This document shows positions 35,916 through 44,974 of a stretch of DNA of 64,000 nucleotides, one piece after another. Source of the DNA: Oxalobacter vibrioformis. GTDB lineage: Bacteria; Pseudomonadota; Gammaproteobacteria; Burkholderiales; Burkholderiaceae_D. Within the stretch, counting starts at the first letter, position 1. Each line of letters starts with the position of its first letter. The stretch lies in contig NZ_CP098242.1 in NCBI RefSeq assembly GCF_027118995.1, positions 1,775,001 through 1,839,000 of the forward strand. The letters are read 5' to 3'. The notes beneath the pieces are model-generated. The model did not search any database. It was not told the DNA's origin and saw only the letters and a program-made list of their open reading frames with translations. Made by a program: the position numbers and the translations under genes.

Positions 35916-36728
35916 ATGAATATTGGTTTTCTGGGTGCAGGCAATATGGCCACATCCATCATCAGGGGCATGCTGGCCTCCGGTTTTACCAAACCGCAGA
36001 ATATTTATGCAACCGCAAGAGATCAGGAAAAACTGAAACGCTTTGCCGAGGCAACGCGCATTAATATCTGTGCAGACAATGAGCAACTGGTTGAGGTTGC
36101 CGATGTGCTGATGTTGTCAATCAAGCCGGATATGTTTGATATACTGCTGCCGCCCCTTTCCAGGGCGGTGGCAAAGAAAAACCCGCTCGTGGTATCCGTT
36201 GCTGCAGGTACGTCAATGGAAAAAATCGGCGTTCTTCTGGGTGGTGTGGGCTCGCTGCCGATTGTGCGTGTGATTCCCAGTATCAATGTCGAAATCGGCC
36301 AGAGTATGACGGGTATCTGCTGTAACCGGATTGTGTCGGAAGAGCAATCCCGTTTTGTTTTTGCGCTTTTTGATACGCTGGGCAGGACCATGGCGATCGA
36401 GGAGTCCCAGTTTGGCGTGTTTTCGGCGGTTGCCTGCGCATCCCCGGCATTTGTTTTCATGTTTATTGAAGCGCTGGCACGAGGCGGCCTGAAAGGGGGC
36501 ATGTCGATGCGGGATGCACTGATTGCGGCTGCGCAGGCTGTCATGGGCAGTGCTCAGTTTGTCCTGGAATGCAAAGAGCATCCGGCGGTCCTGATGGACC
36601 GGGTAACGTCACCAGGCGGAACAACGATTGCGGGTGTCATGGCGCTGGAAGAGGACGCTTTGCGTGCCAGTGTGATGCGGGCCGTCGATGCCGTCGGGAA
36701 ACGTGACGCTGAATTGCTTCAGAAATAA
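35916..36728 (+). CDS. proC: Pyrroline-5-carboxylate reductase
   Basis: Last step of proline synthesis: reduces pyrroline-5-carboxylate with NAD(P)H. The protein is 270 residues with the Rossmann motif MNIGFLGAGNMATSIIRGM at its N-terminus. The C-terminal helical dimer domain includes the P5CR signature VLMDRVTSPGGTTIAGVMAL. ATG at 35916 follows gggagaaag. An upstream in-frame start at 35886 is less likely. Family proteins are decamers in the cytoplasm. The gene is followed by yggX, perhaps in one transcript. Confidence 0.94.
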   Translation: MNIGFLGAGNMATSIIRGMLASGFTKPQNIYATARDQEKLKRFAEATRINICADNEQLVEVADVLMLSIKPDMFDILLPPLSRAVAKKNPLVVSVAAGTSMEKIGVLLGGVGSLPIVRVIPSINVEIGQSMTGICCNRIVSEEQSRFVFALFDTLGRTMAIEESQFGVFSAVACASPAFVFMFIEALARGGLKGGMSMRDALIAAAQAVMGSAQFVLECKEHPAVLMDRVTSPGGTTIAGVMALEEDALRASVMRAVDAVGKRDAELLQK

Positions 36729-36772
36729 CAAACGGATAACAGGCCAGTGTGGCCCAGGGCAAGGAGAGAAAA

Positions 36773-37048
36773 ATGGCAAGAATGATTTATTGCGCCAAGC
36801 TGCAAAAAGAGGTGGAGGGGCTGGATTATCCCCCTTATCCCGGTGAGCTGGGCAAGCGTATTTATGAAAATATCTCAAAAGAGGCGTGGGATGCCTGGAT
36901 TCGTCAGCAGACCATGCTCGTTAACGAATATCGTCTGAATATGATGGATCCGCATGCCAGGAAGCTTTTGGCCGAGCAGATGGAAAAATTTCTCTTTGGC
37001 GAGGGGGCCGAGGAAGTACCGAATTACGTGCCCCCTGGTGAAAAGTAA
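36773..37048 (+). CDS. yggX: Probable Fe(2+)-trafficking protein YggX
   Basis: This 91-residue protein starts [21 protein letters not shown]..., written here only in part. It is a full-length YggX: the single Cys at position 7 (MIYC), [18 protein letters not shown], and the C-terminal NYVPPGEK. YggX protects iron-sulfur clusters from oxidative damage and is expressed with redox stress in enteric bacteria. In related betaproteobacteria it follows argA; here the arsR-like set, DUF488 and proC lie between, which suggests insertion. ATG at 36773 follows aaggagagaaa. Confidence 0.93.
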   Translation: MARMIYCAKLQKEVEGLDYPPYPGELGKRIYENISKEAWDAWIRQQTMLVNEYRLNMMDPHARKLLAEQMEKFLFGEGAEEVPNYVPPGEK

Positions 37049-37186
37049 CGGAATTCAACAGGTGAAAAGACTGGTGTAAGCATGAGATTGTTGTAACGGT
37101 TGCTGGAGAATGTTTTATTATAAAAACCTGGTATTGCAGTGATGCATGTATTGAAAGTCTGAACTTTTTAACAACAGGAGGACATC

Positions 37187-37690
37187 ATGCTGGATTCAAT
37201 CAAACAGGCAAGTAAAAATATTGGTCGTGAGCTGAACCGGGCCTGGGAAAACCTGTCCGATGGCTGGCGTGAACTGTTAAGCCGCAGCAATAATTCACTG
37301 ACCCATTTTGAGCCGGGTATGATGGATGGACAGCTCGAAGACGAGGCGAACCTGAATTTTCCGCGCTGGGGGCTGATTGCCAGTGAAGTGGAAGAAACGG
37401 CCAGCGACATTATTGTGCGTATTGAAATCCCGGGGGTGGAAAAACAGGACTGCACGATCCGGGTGGAAGGCAGTACGCTGATCATCAGCGGAGAAAAGCG
37501 TTTTGCCCGTGAAAGTGCTGAAAGCCATTACCATGCCATGGAGCGGGCGTATGGTGTTTTTGAACGCCGGATTGCCCTGCTGCGTCATGTGGATGCGGAA
37601 AAAGCCACGGCCAATGCCATCAACGGGGTACTGCTGATCCGCCTGCCCAAGGCGGCGACGGATACTGTCAGGGATATCCCGATTAACTGA
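37187..37690 (+). CDS. Hsp20-family small heat-shock protein
   Basis: This 167-residue chaperone has an N-terminal helical arm with Trp and Arg (LNRAWENLSDGWRELLSR) and an alpha-crystallin domain (about residues 65-160) with IIVRIEIPGVEKQDCTIRVE and FERRIALLRHVDAEKATANA, ending LIRLPKAATDTVRDIPIN. Holdases of this family bind unfolded protein and pass it to DnaK. It has a strong ribosome-binding site (caggagg). No clear sigma-32 promoter was found. A second Hsp20 gene lies beside lon in this window; the two are diverged. Confidence 0.9.
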   Translation: MLDSIKQASKNIGRELNRAWENLSDGWRELLSRSNNSLTHFEPGMMDGQLEDEANLNFPRWGLIASEVEETASDIIVRIEIPGVEKQDCTIRVEGSTLIISGEKRFARESAESHYHAMERAYGVFERRIALLRHVDAEKATANAINGVLLIRLPKAATDTVRDIPIN

Positions 37691-37770
37691 GCCTGATGTC
37701 AAGCGCTGCCCTGTCAAAAGGGAGGCGCTTTTCTTGCCCTTTTTTCCCGTAACAGAGGAGGAGTCTGCCC

Positions 37771-38256
37771 ATGTCATTCAAACTGTCATCCCCCGCTTTT
37801 GCTCATAATGAAATGATGCCTGCGCTTTATACTTGCGAAGGCCCGAATATTTCACCGCCTTTAGAGTGGACAGCGCCGCCTGCCGGCACCAAAAGTATCG
37901 TCCTGATTGTTGATGATCCTGATGCGCCGGATCCAGAAGCGCCAAAGATGACATGGGTACACTGGGTACTCTACAATATGCCGCCAGCACCAGGCACGCT
38001 GCCAGAAGGTATTGTAAACAAGGATTTGCCGGCCGGTACGCTGGTGGGCATCAATGACCGGAAAAATGCCGGGTATAACGGGCCTTGTCCGCCGATTGGC
38101 ACGCATCGCTATTTCCACAAGATTTATGCGCTGGACACCGTCCTGCCGGACATGGGCAATGCCACCAAGGCTGAAGTCGTTGAAAAAATGGAAGGCCATG
38201 TGCTGGCCCAGTCTGAAATTATCGGTTTGTATATTCTGCAGAACAAGGATAAGTAA
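37771..38256 (+). CDS. YbhB/YbcL-family PEBP-like protein
   Basis: This 161-residue protein of the phosphatidylethanolamine-binding/Raf-kinase-inhibitor family has the fold's hallmark motifs: SPPLEWTAPPAGTKSIVLI, the PDAP-type DDPDAPDPEAPKMTWVHWVL, and GTHRYFHKIYALD. Bacterial members bind small anions or lipids and have no firm function. No signal peptide is visible, so it is probably cytosolic. It has an aacagaggagg ribosome-binding site. It is followed by a palindromic repeat and the insertion into its terminator. Confidence 0.9.
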   Translation: MSFKLSSPAFAHNEMMPALYTCEGPNISPPLEWTAPPAGTKSIVLIVDDPDAPDPEAPKMTWVHWVLYNMPPAPGTLPEGIVNKDLPAGTLVGINDRKNAGYNGPCPPIGTHRYFHKIYALDTVLPDMGNATKAEVVEKMEGHVLAQSEIIGLYILQNKDK

Positions 38257-38257
38257 A

Positions 38258-38391
38258 GGAATCACTGATTAACGCGCCTTTGAGCGAATTGCTGCGCTCT
38301 TCGGTGTTCGCAAGCTTGTCTATCGTGAGATATGCCGCGCTTGCTGCGCGCCGTGCACTTCATCTCACAAAACACGTTAATCAGCGATTCC
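38258..38391. repeat. MITE-like palindromic repeat
   Basis: A 134-bp stretch bounded by a 17-bp inverted repeat with one mismatch: ggaatcactgattaacg (38258-38274) and cgttaatcagcgattcc (38375-38391). The inside is GC-richer and carries more pairing (gtgagat with atctcac) but no gene. Its size and arms fit a miniature inverted-repeat element or dispersed palindromic unit. No other copy is evident in this window; the ends do not match those of the IS elements found here. Confidence 0.6.
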
Positions 38392-38411
38392 AAAACTGCA
38401 TCAGTTCCAAT

Positions 38412-38438
38412 AAAAAAGAGGCAGCATTCGCTGCCTCT
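38412..38438 (+). terminator. Left half-copy of the ybhB/lon terminator (target duplication)
   Basis: The palindrome agaggcagc-attc-gctgcctct (38417-38438), preceded by an A run. It repeats exactly at 40060-40081, where a T run follows. The pair is the target duplication of the IS1182-type element. Here the 3' T tract is lost and replaced by IS sequence. Confidence 0.8.
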
Positions 38439-40059
38439 CAGACTGCTGACAAACCCCATTTTTTTCGAAGTGGGGTTTTTTCATTGGCGCATTATCGGGA
38501 GATCAAAACAAAATTAAAATAGCTATCACATTTTCCATTAAGCCCCCTTGGCCGAAATATCCCAATGACAAGGCCGAATCTTCCCGGGAAATGGCGCAAA
38601 AAAGCAAGGCTTGCTGCCTCAAGCAGGCGTGCCATCTTCTTCATGTTCTGACACGCTGCCGCTAAAAGCGCCTGCCCCTTCACTTTCGATAAACCACGGT
38701 AACGCGCATAACGGTGACCGTGCAACTCTTTCGCATCCGCAAAACTGCGCTCTACCGTTTCCTGTCGCCGACGGTAAATCGCCTTGCCCTTTGCCGTCAG
38801 GCGATTGTCATGAACCTGTTCCTTGAAGCCCTGCCAAATATGCCGGGTGATCAGTTTTATCTGGTTGCGGCTCTGGGTACACTGCATAAGAAAGGCGCAG
38901 TCCGTACATTGCCCTTGTTGAGAGGCATATTCCCGGTACCCTGAACGGTTGGTCGTACGGTAAGGTAAAAGCTTTCCATTGGGACAGAGATAACAGTCTC
39001 CTTGAGGGTCATAGCTGTACTGCCGCTTGTAAAAGTAGCCCGCCTTGTGATTCGGACGACGGTAACCGATAACGCCGTATATGCCTCGCTCTATGAGTCC
39101 CTTGGCTATGTGTGGTGTGTCATAACCTGCATCCAAGCCTACGGCCTGTATCTCAAATCCAAAACGTGACTGCATCCTGTCAAGACGCTTCAGGTAAGAA
39201 ACACTGTCATGGACATTTCCCGGCGTCACATGGGTGTCTGTGATCAGGGCGTACTTGCCGTCAACGGTGCGGTGGTCCAGGTAGTAAAAACCTTTGGGCT
39301 TGCCATCACGAACAAGGTAGCCAGCATCAGGGTCTGCCGGGCTGACTTTGATTTCTTTTTGTGAGGGCGGTTCGTCGTCTCTGTCTGAAAGGGGATTTTT
39401 GCCATGGGAATAACGGTCGGCTTCTATGGCGCTGTTGAGTTCTGCAAGGTAGGCAACGGGCTTTTGCTCAACAAGGTGACGTTCGTGACGGTTCTTGTTG
39501 GCCGAGGCTTTGAGGTGTGTGCTGTCACTGTAAAAAACGCGACCGCCTATTAATCCATGACGGATGCACTGCTCAACAATCTCGTCAAAAATGACTTGTT
39601 CTATGTCTGTGCCAGCAAAGCGACGACGGCGGTTCTGGGAAAGGGTGCTGGCGTCTGGAACACGGTCTGTCAGGCGTAAGCCTAAAAACCAGCGGTAGGC
39701 TACGTTAACCTGAATCTCACGCTCTATCTGGCGCTCTGATCTTATCCCGAATAGGTACCCAATGAAGAGCATCTTGAATAAAACTACGGGATCAAGGGCG
39801 GGCCTGCCATTGTCCGCACTGTAAAGATGGGCGGTGTGCTCTCTGATAAAGTCAAAATGGATGTGGCGGTCTATCAGTCTTAATAGATGGTCTTTGGGAA
39901 CCAGTTCTTCAAGGGTGACCATCTCCAATTCGTGTTGCTGCGGTGTCGGTGTCTTTAGCATCAGAGTCTGCCTTTTATGCGGATATCTATAAGCAATTCC
40001 ATTAAAGCAAAATCCCCGGCTTAACGCCAGGGACTTTGCAATACTTTGTCAGCAGTCTG
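38439..40059 (-). mobile_element. IS1182-family insertion sequence, complete
   Basis: A 1621-bp element with 15-bp perfect terminal inverted repeats, cagactgctgacaaa (38439-38453) and its complement at 40045-40059. It carries one transposase gene on the minus strand. It is flanked by exact 22-bp direct repeats (38417-38438, 40060-40081), each being a whole hairpin. Joining the flanks restores a symmetric terminator with A and T runs between the PEBP gene and lon. Identity of ends and duplications suggests a recent event, and the element appears intact. Confidence 0.92.
38492..39961 (-). CDS. IS1182-family transposase
   Basis: This 489-residue DDE transposase has an N-terminal DUF772-type region with LLRLIDRHIHFDFIREHTA, YRWFLGLRLTDRVPDASTL and the D of VFYSDSTHLKASANKNRH. 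A second region has QAVGLDAGYDT, and the C-terminal E lies in RQETVERSFADAKELHGH. A cysteine cluster (CYLCPNGK, CTDCAFLMQC) is typical of this type. The frame is complete with no stop or shift, so the element may still be active. Just downstream, a hairpin with aacccca/tggggtt near 38452-38475 may isolate the gene from outside transcription. Confidence 0.92.
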   Translation of the reverse strand: MLKTPTPQQHELEMVTLEELVPKDHLLRLIDRHIHFDFIREHTAHLYSADNGRPALDPVVLFKMLFIGYLFGIRSERQIEREIQVNVAYRWFLGLRLTDRVPDASTLSQNRRRRFAGTDIEQVIFDEIVEQCIRHGLIGGRVFYSDSTHLKASANKNRHERHLVEQKPVAYLAELNSAIEADRYSHGKNPLSDRDDEPPSQKEIKVSPADPDAGYLVRDGKPKGFYYLDHRTVDGKYALITDTHVTPGNVHDSVSYLKRLDRMQSRFGFEIQAVGLDAGYDTPHIAKGLIERGIYGVIGYRRPNHKAGYFYKRQYSYDPQGDCYLCPNGKLLPYRTTNRSGYREYASQQGQCTDCAFLMQCTQSRNQIKLITRHIWQGFKEQVHDNRLTAKGKAIYRRRQETVERSFADAKELHGHRYARYRGLSKVKGQALLAAACQNMKKMARLLEAASLAFLRHFPGRFGLVIGIFRPRGLNGKCDSYFNFVLISR

Positions 40060-40084
40060 AGAGGCAGCATTCGCTGCCTCTTTT
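40060..40084 (+). terminator. Right half-copy of the ybhB/lon terminator (target duplication)
   Basis: Second copy of the 22-bp hairpin, followed by tttt. On the minus strand it follows the lon gene by about 20 bp and can still act as its hairpin, but its A/T partner tract is now IS sequence. Confidence 0.8.
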
Positions 40085-40100
40085 GTTTGCGTTGGCCGGT

Positions 40101-42557
40101 TTATTTCGCCTTTCTGGTTTTACCCGCGCGGCGCTCGGCTGCGAGCGCTTCTTTTAACGCATCATCCACGGTCTCCAGCCAGACAAATTTCAGCTGTTTT
40201 TTTGCATCGTCCGGAATGTCTTCCAGGTCTTTTTTGTTGCGAGCCGGAAGCATGACGGTCTTGATGCCGGCACGTAATGCTGCCAGTACCTTTTCCTTGA
40301 TGCCGCCAACCGGCAGAACCAGCCCGCGCAGGCTGATTTCACCCGTCATGGCATGGTCTGCCAGGATGGGGCGGTTCATCATCATGGATGTCAGTGCCAA
40401 AAACATGGCAACGCCTGCACTGGGACCGTCTTTCGGTATTGCCCCTGCGGGGACATGAACGTGAATATCACTGTTTTCAAAGAGGCCCGGTTCCAGGTTG
40501 AGCGAAACCGCCCGTGCCTTGAGGAGTGTCAGGGCGGCAATGGCACTTTCCCGCATGACATCACCCAGCTGGCCGGTCAGCGTCAGCTTGTCTTTGCCCG
40601 GCACCCGGCTGGCTTCAATGAAGAGGATATCTCCGCCAACCGGTGTCCAGGCAAGCCCTGTTGCAACGCCGGGCATGTCGGTGCGCATAGCCACTTCATT
40701 TTCAAAACGGGGCGCCCCCAGGATCCGGTGGACATCACTCACATCGATTTTTTTGCTTTCGACAATGCCTTCCGCTACCTGTACGGCTACATTGCGGCAG
40801 ACACTGCCGATTTCACGCTCCAGGTTGCGAACGCCAGCTTCACGGGTGTAATGGTTGATGATTTCATGCAGGGCACGCTTGGTGATACGGCACTGTTTTG
40901 TATTCAGGCCATTGGCCTGCACCTGACGTTTGACCAGGTAACGTTCGGCAATCTGTGCTTTTTCCTCCTCTGTGTAGCCAGGCAGCTCGATCATTTCCAT
41001 ACGGTCACGAAGCGGACCCGGAATGGTATCCGGCATATTGGCCGTGCAGACAAACATGACGCCGGACAGATCAAACGGCACTGACAGGTAATTGTCCCGG
41101 AAACTGTTGTTCTGTTCAGGGTCAAGCACCTCAAGGAGCGCTGCGGCAGGGTCACCATGAACACCGGTGCCGAGCTTGTCGACTTCATCAAGCAGCATGA
41201 CGCAGTTATTCGTGCCGGCGCGGCGGAGTGCCTGGATGATATTGCCAGGCAGGGCGCCCAGATAGGTGCGCCGGTGTCCCCGGATTTCCGCTTCATCGTG
41301 TACGCCCCCCATACTGACACGGACAAATTTGCGGCCGGTGGCTTTGGCAATGCTTTGCCCAAGGGACGTTTTACCGACACCCGGGGGGCCGACAAAACAC
41401 AGGAGCGGACTTCTGCCTTTCGGGTTGAGCTTGTGTACGGCCAGAAATTCCAGAATGCGCCGTTTGATTTTTTCCAGGCCATAGTGATCCTGGTCCAGCT
41501 GTTTGCGTGCCTTGGTAATGTCGGTTTGATCTTCACTGGCGATTGACCAGGGCAATTCGATCAGCCATTCCAGGTAAGTCCGCAGCATGGAGTATTCGCC
41601 AGCTGCTTCGGGCATGTTTTTCAGGCGGTTCAGCTCTTTTTTTGCATGCGTTTCCACTTCTTCGGGCATTTTCGCTTTGGCAATGGCTTTTTCGATATCA
41701 TTCAGTTCCGAATTGCCGCTGTCATTATCGCCAAGCTGGTGCTGGATCGTTTTGAGCTGCTCTCGCAGAAGCGCTTCACGCTGGCGGTCACCCAGCCGTT
41801 CCTGGGTCTGCTTGTCAATATCGCGGGATACCCTTAAGACCTCAAGTCGGTAATTGAGCATTTTGAGCACGTTATCCATGCGCTCTTTCAGGTCCGGCAT
41901 TTCAAGTACCCGCTGTTTTTCCTCCGGGCTGATATCAATAAGGCCGGTCAACAGGTCGGAAAGGAGTTCCGGTGAGCTGATGTTGAGCATGGAATCAGCA
42001 ATCTCCTGCGGAACATCGGGCGTCATCTGGAGGATTTCGACGGCGCGCTGCTTGAGCTGCACCATGCGGCCCTCGATTTCGATGTCTTTTTCATTCGTTT
42101 CCGGGAAGCGATCGACTTCAGCGACAAGGAAAGGATAGCCGTCAAGCATTTTCCTGATGCGGAAGCGCCCCTCGCCCTGGCAAACGATGTGGTGGGATTC
42201 GGACGGGCTCGTGACATACCGCAGGATATTGGAAGCGGTGCCTACCTCATGCAACTCTTCCTGGCCGGAAGGAACGTCTTCTTCCGGATCCTTTTGCAGG
42301 ATAATGCCCAATTGACGGTCGTTGCGAATCGCGGTCTGCGCAGCGAGAATGGAGCTGTCACGCCCGATGTGAATAGGGACAACCATGCCCGGGAAAAGGA
42401 CCAGATTTCGCACAGGCAGCAGAATAAGCGCATCTTCCGGGACAGCCGGGAAATCGGTTTTGTCTTTTTCTTCCAGCGGATTTTCCGGCGCCATTGCCCC
42501 GGAAAGATTGGTATCCGAGCCTTCGGAAAGTGAAAAGATGTTAAGAGGGTTATTCAT
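40101..42557 (-). CDS. lon: Lon protease (ATP-dependent, LonA)
   Basis: This 818-residue protease degrades misfolded and regulatory proteins. Order: N-terminal substrate domain (LVLFPGMVVPIHIGRDSSI), AAA+ module with Walker A GPPGVGKTSLGQ near residue 389, Walker B VMLLDEVDKLG, and the C-terminal S16 protease domain with KDGPSAGVAMF (catalytic Ser near residue 711) and the Lys in GGIKEKVLAAL. The N-terminus carries about 30 extra polar residues relative to E. coli Lon. The hsp20 gene lies 12 bp upstream on the same strand, an operon of chaperone and protease. Confidence 0.96.
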   Translation of the reverse strand: MNNPLNIFSLSEGSDTNLSGAMAPENPLEEKDKTDFPAVPEDALILLPVRNLVLFPGMVVPIHIGRDSSILAAQTAIRNDRQLGIILQKDPEEDVPSGQEELHEVGTASNILRYVTSPSESHHIVCQGEGRFRIRKMLDGYPFLVAEVDRFPETNEKDIEIEGRMVQLKQRAVEILQMTPDVPQEIADSMLNISSPELLSDLLTGLIDISPEEKQRVLEMPDLKERMDNVLKMLNYRLEVLRVSRDIDKQTQERLGDRQREALLREQLKTIQHQLGDNDSGNSELNDIEKAIAKAKMPEEVETHAKKELNRLKNMPEAAGEYSMLRTYLEWLIELPWSIASEDQTDITKARKQLDQDHYGLEKIKRRILEFLAVHKLNPKGRSPLLCFVGPPGVGKTSLGQSIAKATGRKFVRVSMGGVHDEAEIRGHRRTYLGALPGNIIQALRRAGTNNCVMLLDEVDKLGTGVHGDPAAALLEVLDPEQNNSFRDNYLSVPFDLSGVMFVCTANMPDTIPGPLRDRMEMIELPGYTEEEKAQIAERYLVKRQVQANGLNTKQCRITKRALHEIINHYTREAGVRNLEREIGSVCRNVAVQVAEGIVESKKIDVSDVHRILGAPRFENEVAMRTDMPGVATGLAWTPVGGDILFIEASRVPGKDKLTLTGQLGDVMRESAIAALTLLKARAVSLNLEPGLFENSDIHVHVPAGAIPKDGPSAGVAMFLALTSMMMNRPILADHAMTGEISLRGLVLPVGGIKEKVLAALRAGIKTVMLPARNKKDLEDIPDDAKKQLKFVWLETVDDALKEALAAERRAGKTRKAK

Positions 42558-42569
42558 TGGTCACCTGTA

Positions 42570-42974
42570 TCAGATTTTTTTCAGAACCAGTTTCAGACAG
42601 CCGTTGGCCAGTGTATTTTCACAGATTTCAAACTGGCCGCCTTTCAGGTTGATTCGCCGTTCAAAACGGCCATGGGGAATTTCCATGCGGCGGATAATGG
42701 CATTGGTTTTTTCAGCACACAGCGGGCGCTCACCGACAATCGCAAGCGTATCGTTATCCACGATGACGCTGATGTTGTCAGGGGCAACACCTGGCAGGGC
42801 TATCCAGATGAGGAGTTCGTTTTTGGTTTCAAATATGTCGACAGGCGGCTCCCACATGGGACCGCTCTGGCTACTCTGGCGTAGCTGGAAAAACTGGCGC
42901 TGGAGCCTGTCAGCCTGTTCAAGCATTTTCAGGGCATGTACCCACATGGGTTTGGAAGGATCGCGGAACGTCAT
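42570..42974 (-). CDS. Hsp20-family small heat-shock protein, linked to lon
   Basis: This 134-residue protein has an alpha-crystallin domain (about residues 43-130): PPVDIFETKNELLIWIALPG, then PHGRFERRINLKGGQFEICE, and a short basic tail LKLVLKKI. It differs from the Hsp20 at 37187 in its N-terminal arm and lacks the I-x-I tail. Its stop lies 12 bp before lon, so it is probably cotranscribed; the pairing suggests it holds clients for Lon. I found no convincing heat-shock promoter in the preceding 366-bp gap. Confidence 0.9.
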   Translation of the reverse strand: MTFRDPSKPMWVHALKMLEQADRLQRQFFQLRQSSQSGPMWEPPVDIFETKNELLIWIALPGVAPDNISVIVDNDTLAIVGERPLCAEKTNAIIRRMEIPHGRFERRINLKGGQFEICENTLANGCLKLVLKKI

Positions 42975-43083
42975 AATTTACCGTTTATTCAGAAAGTCGT
43001 AAGGACAGCCGTTTTCTTTAGGCCGGTACTATGGTAGAATTATTGCCTTCAGGATATTTTATTGCCTTGAAGGTATATCATGC

Positions 43084-43242
43084 ATGAACTCTGCCGCAAA
43101 CGCTACATTCTCTTATATTAATCGGTTTGTTGCTTGCGTTGGAGCAATAAGTGAAAATGAACCGGTACGCTGGTATCTTTTCATTTGCTTGCCAGGCGGT
43201 ATTTCCTTTCTTATCTGGGACCGCTTTTTGTCTTTTCAATAG
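43084..43242 (+). CDS. Possible small protein upstream of psd
   Basis: A 52-residue frame starting MNSAANATFSYINRFVACVG, with a hydrophobic patch WYLFICLPGGISFLIW. A weak ribosome-binding site (gaagg) precedes it. It lies in the 366-bp gap between hsp20 and psd, where ilvC would be expected in many relatives. It has no recognised family, and may be spurious. Confidence 0.25.
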   Translation: MNSAANATFSYINRFVACVGAISENEPVRWYLFICLPGGISFLIWDRFLSFQ

Positions 43243-43339
43243 CAAACGTAGCGGCAAATATGATATCTCGGCTGGATAAAGTGGAACAAAAAACCAACTA
43301 TCTGTAATATAGTGTGTTAACTATCTGATTTTCGGAGAC

Positions 43340-43990
43340 GTGTTGAGAAATTATCCTCATCCCATTATTGCACGTGAAGGCTGGCCTTTTCTTGGCCTGG
43401 CTTTTGTCGCGTCTGTACTTGTTACTTTCATGTGGGGGCTGTGGTCCTTGCCGCTTTGGCTGATCACGTTTTTTATCCTGCAGTTTTTCCGTGACCCGGC
43501 AAGGGCCGTTCCGGAAAATGCCAATGCCGTACTGTCTCCTGCAGACGGGCGGATTGTCGTGGTGGAAAAAACAGAAGATGTCTACGGAGGACGCGAGGCG
43601 CTGAAAATCAGTGTTTTCATGAATGTGTTCAATGTGCATTCCAATCGTTCACCGGTCAATGGCGAGATCGAAAAGGTGGCGTATTTTCCGGGGAAATTTG
43701 TCAATGCCGACCTGGACAAGGCATCCATGGAAAATGAGCGCAATGCGATGGTGATCCGCGCGGATAACGGCGCCATGGTGACCTGTGTCCAGATTGCCGG
43801 ACTGGTTGCCAGGCGCATTCTCTGTTATGTGGGCAAGGGGGATGCGCTTTCCCGGGGACAGCGTTTTGGCTTTATCCGGTTTGGTTCGCGTGTGGATGTG
43901 TACCTTCCGGTTACCGCGCAACCCAAAGTGGCGGTCGGTGACAAGGTGTATGCTACGGAAACGATTCTGGCCGAATTCTCCTCACATTGA
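43340..43990 (+). CDS. psd: Phosphatidylserine decarboxylase proenzyme
   Basis: Converts phosphatidylserine to phosphatidylethanolamine in the inner membrane. At 216 residues it is of the short class. An N-terminal membrane hairpin ([20 protein letters not shown]) is followed by the core [20 protein letters not shown], and by the site of self-cleavage in [14 protein letters not shown], where the Gly-Ser bond would be cut to make the pyruvoyl group. Start is GTG 43340 after ggag. It heads psd-pssA-leuA, a typical betaproteobacterial order, though the usual ilvC upstream is missing here. Confidence 0.93.
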   Translation: MLRNYPHPIIAREGWPFLGLAFVASVLVTFMWGLWSLPLWLITFFILQFFRDPARAVPENANAVLSPADGRIVVVEKTEDVYGGREALKISVFMNVFNVHSNRSPVNGEIEKVAYFPGKFVNADLDKASMENERNAMVIRADNGAMVTCVQIAGLVARRILCYVGKGDALSRGQRFGFIRFGSRVDVYLPVTAQPKVAVGDKVYATETILAEFSSH

Positions 43991-44102
43991 CGAGAATGAA
44001 GAAAAAGCGGGTATAACGTGTTAATCTAGAACTTGCGATGATGCGTTATTACCCTATTAAAGAGACTGTTTTCTTGCCGGAACAACCCGGAAAGGTTGCC
44101 CT

Positions 44103-44882
44103 GTGAAGCCGTTGAAACCCCGCCGCAGGGGAATTTACCTCCTGCCGAACATGATCACGATATCCGCTCTGTTTTGCGGATTTTATGCGATCGTGATGTC
44201 ACTGAATCTCGAATTCAAACAATCCACAGTGGCCATTTTCATCGGCATGATTTTAGACAGCATGGATGGCCGGGTGGCGCGTCTGACCCGCACCCAGAGC
44301 GAATTTGGCGCCCAGCTCGACAGTCTTTCCGACATGGTCACCTTTGGGGTCGCTCCGGCCCTTGTGGCTTATGAGTGGTCGTTAAAAGGCATGGGCCGGA
44401 TGGGCTGGGTGGCCGCCTTTATTTACTGCGCCTGTGCGGCCTTGCGCCTGGCGCGTTTCAATACCAATATCGCGGTTGTCGACAAGCGTTTCTTCCAGGG
44501 ATTACCCAGCCCGGCAGCAGCAGCCATCGTGGCCGGTTTTATCTGGCTGATGGATGATCTGGGCTTTTTCGGGCGGGATTTTTACTGGACCTGCTGGGGA
44601 ATTACCCTGTATGCGGGTCTGACCATGGTCACCAATGTCCCGTTTTACAGTTTCAAGGAAATGAATATTCGCAAGTCGGTACCGTTTATTGCGGTTATTG
44701 TGCTGGTGCTGATTGTGGTGACGATTTCTTTTGATCCGCCCAAAGTCCTGTTTGGCCTTTTTGTCCTGTATGGACTGTCAGGATATGTGGTTTATGTGTG
44801 GCACAAGATAAAAGGCAAGCCGGTCAGTATTGTCCAGACGGAAGAAGAGCAGTTTGAAGCACCGGATTCAAATTCGGGGTAG
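44103..44882 (+). CDS. pssA: CDP-diacylglycerol--serine O-phosphatidyltransferase
   Basis: Makes phosphatidylserine from CDP-diacylglycerol and serine, feeding Psd. This 259-residue membrane protein (starting at GTG 44103) carries the CDP-alcohol phosphotransferase signature DG-x2-AR-x8-G-x3-D-x3-D in DGRVARLTRTQSEFGAQLDS. Several transmembrane segments follow (MVTFGVAPALVAYEW, PFIAVIVLVLIVVTISF). The hydrophilic tail ends EEEQFEAPDSNSG. It is 112 bp after psd; both are expected in one transcript. Confidence 0.95.
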   Translation: MKPLKPRRRGIYLLPNMITISALFCGFYAIVMSLNLEFKQSTVAIFIGMILDSMDGRVARLTRTQSEFGAQLDSLSDMVTFGVAPALVAYEWSLKGMGRMGWVAAFIYCACAALRLARFNTNIAVVDKRFFQGLPSPAAAAIVAGFIWLMDDLGFFGRDFYWTCWGITLYAGLTMVTNVPFYSFKEMNIRKSVPFIAVIVLVLIVVTISFDPPKVLFGLFVLYGLSGYVVYVWHKIKGKPVSIVQTEEEQFEAPDSNSG

Positions 44883-44974
44883 AATGGTTCCAACAAGTCG
44901 GCTGGTGGAAAAATAATTGTTTTTTGCCAGTCAAAAAAGTTGCATGATTCAAAAAAGAGGCTTATAGTTCTCGC

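Noticed and set aside
42975..43339. Sigma-32 promoter for hsp20-lon
   Set aside because: No pairing of a CTTGAA-like and CCCCAT-like box at the right spacing was found; the nearby ccttgaagg on the plus strand lacks a -10 partner.
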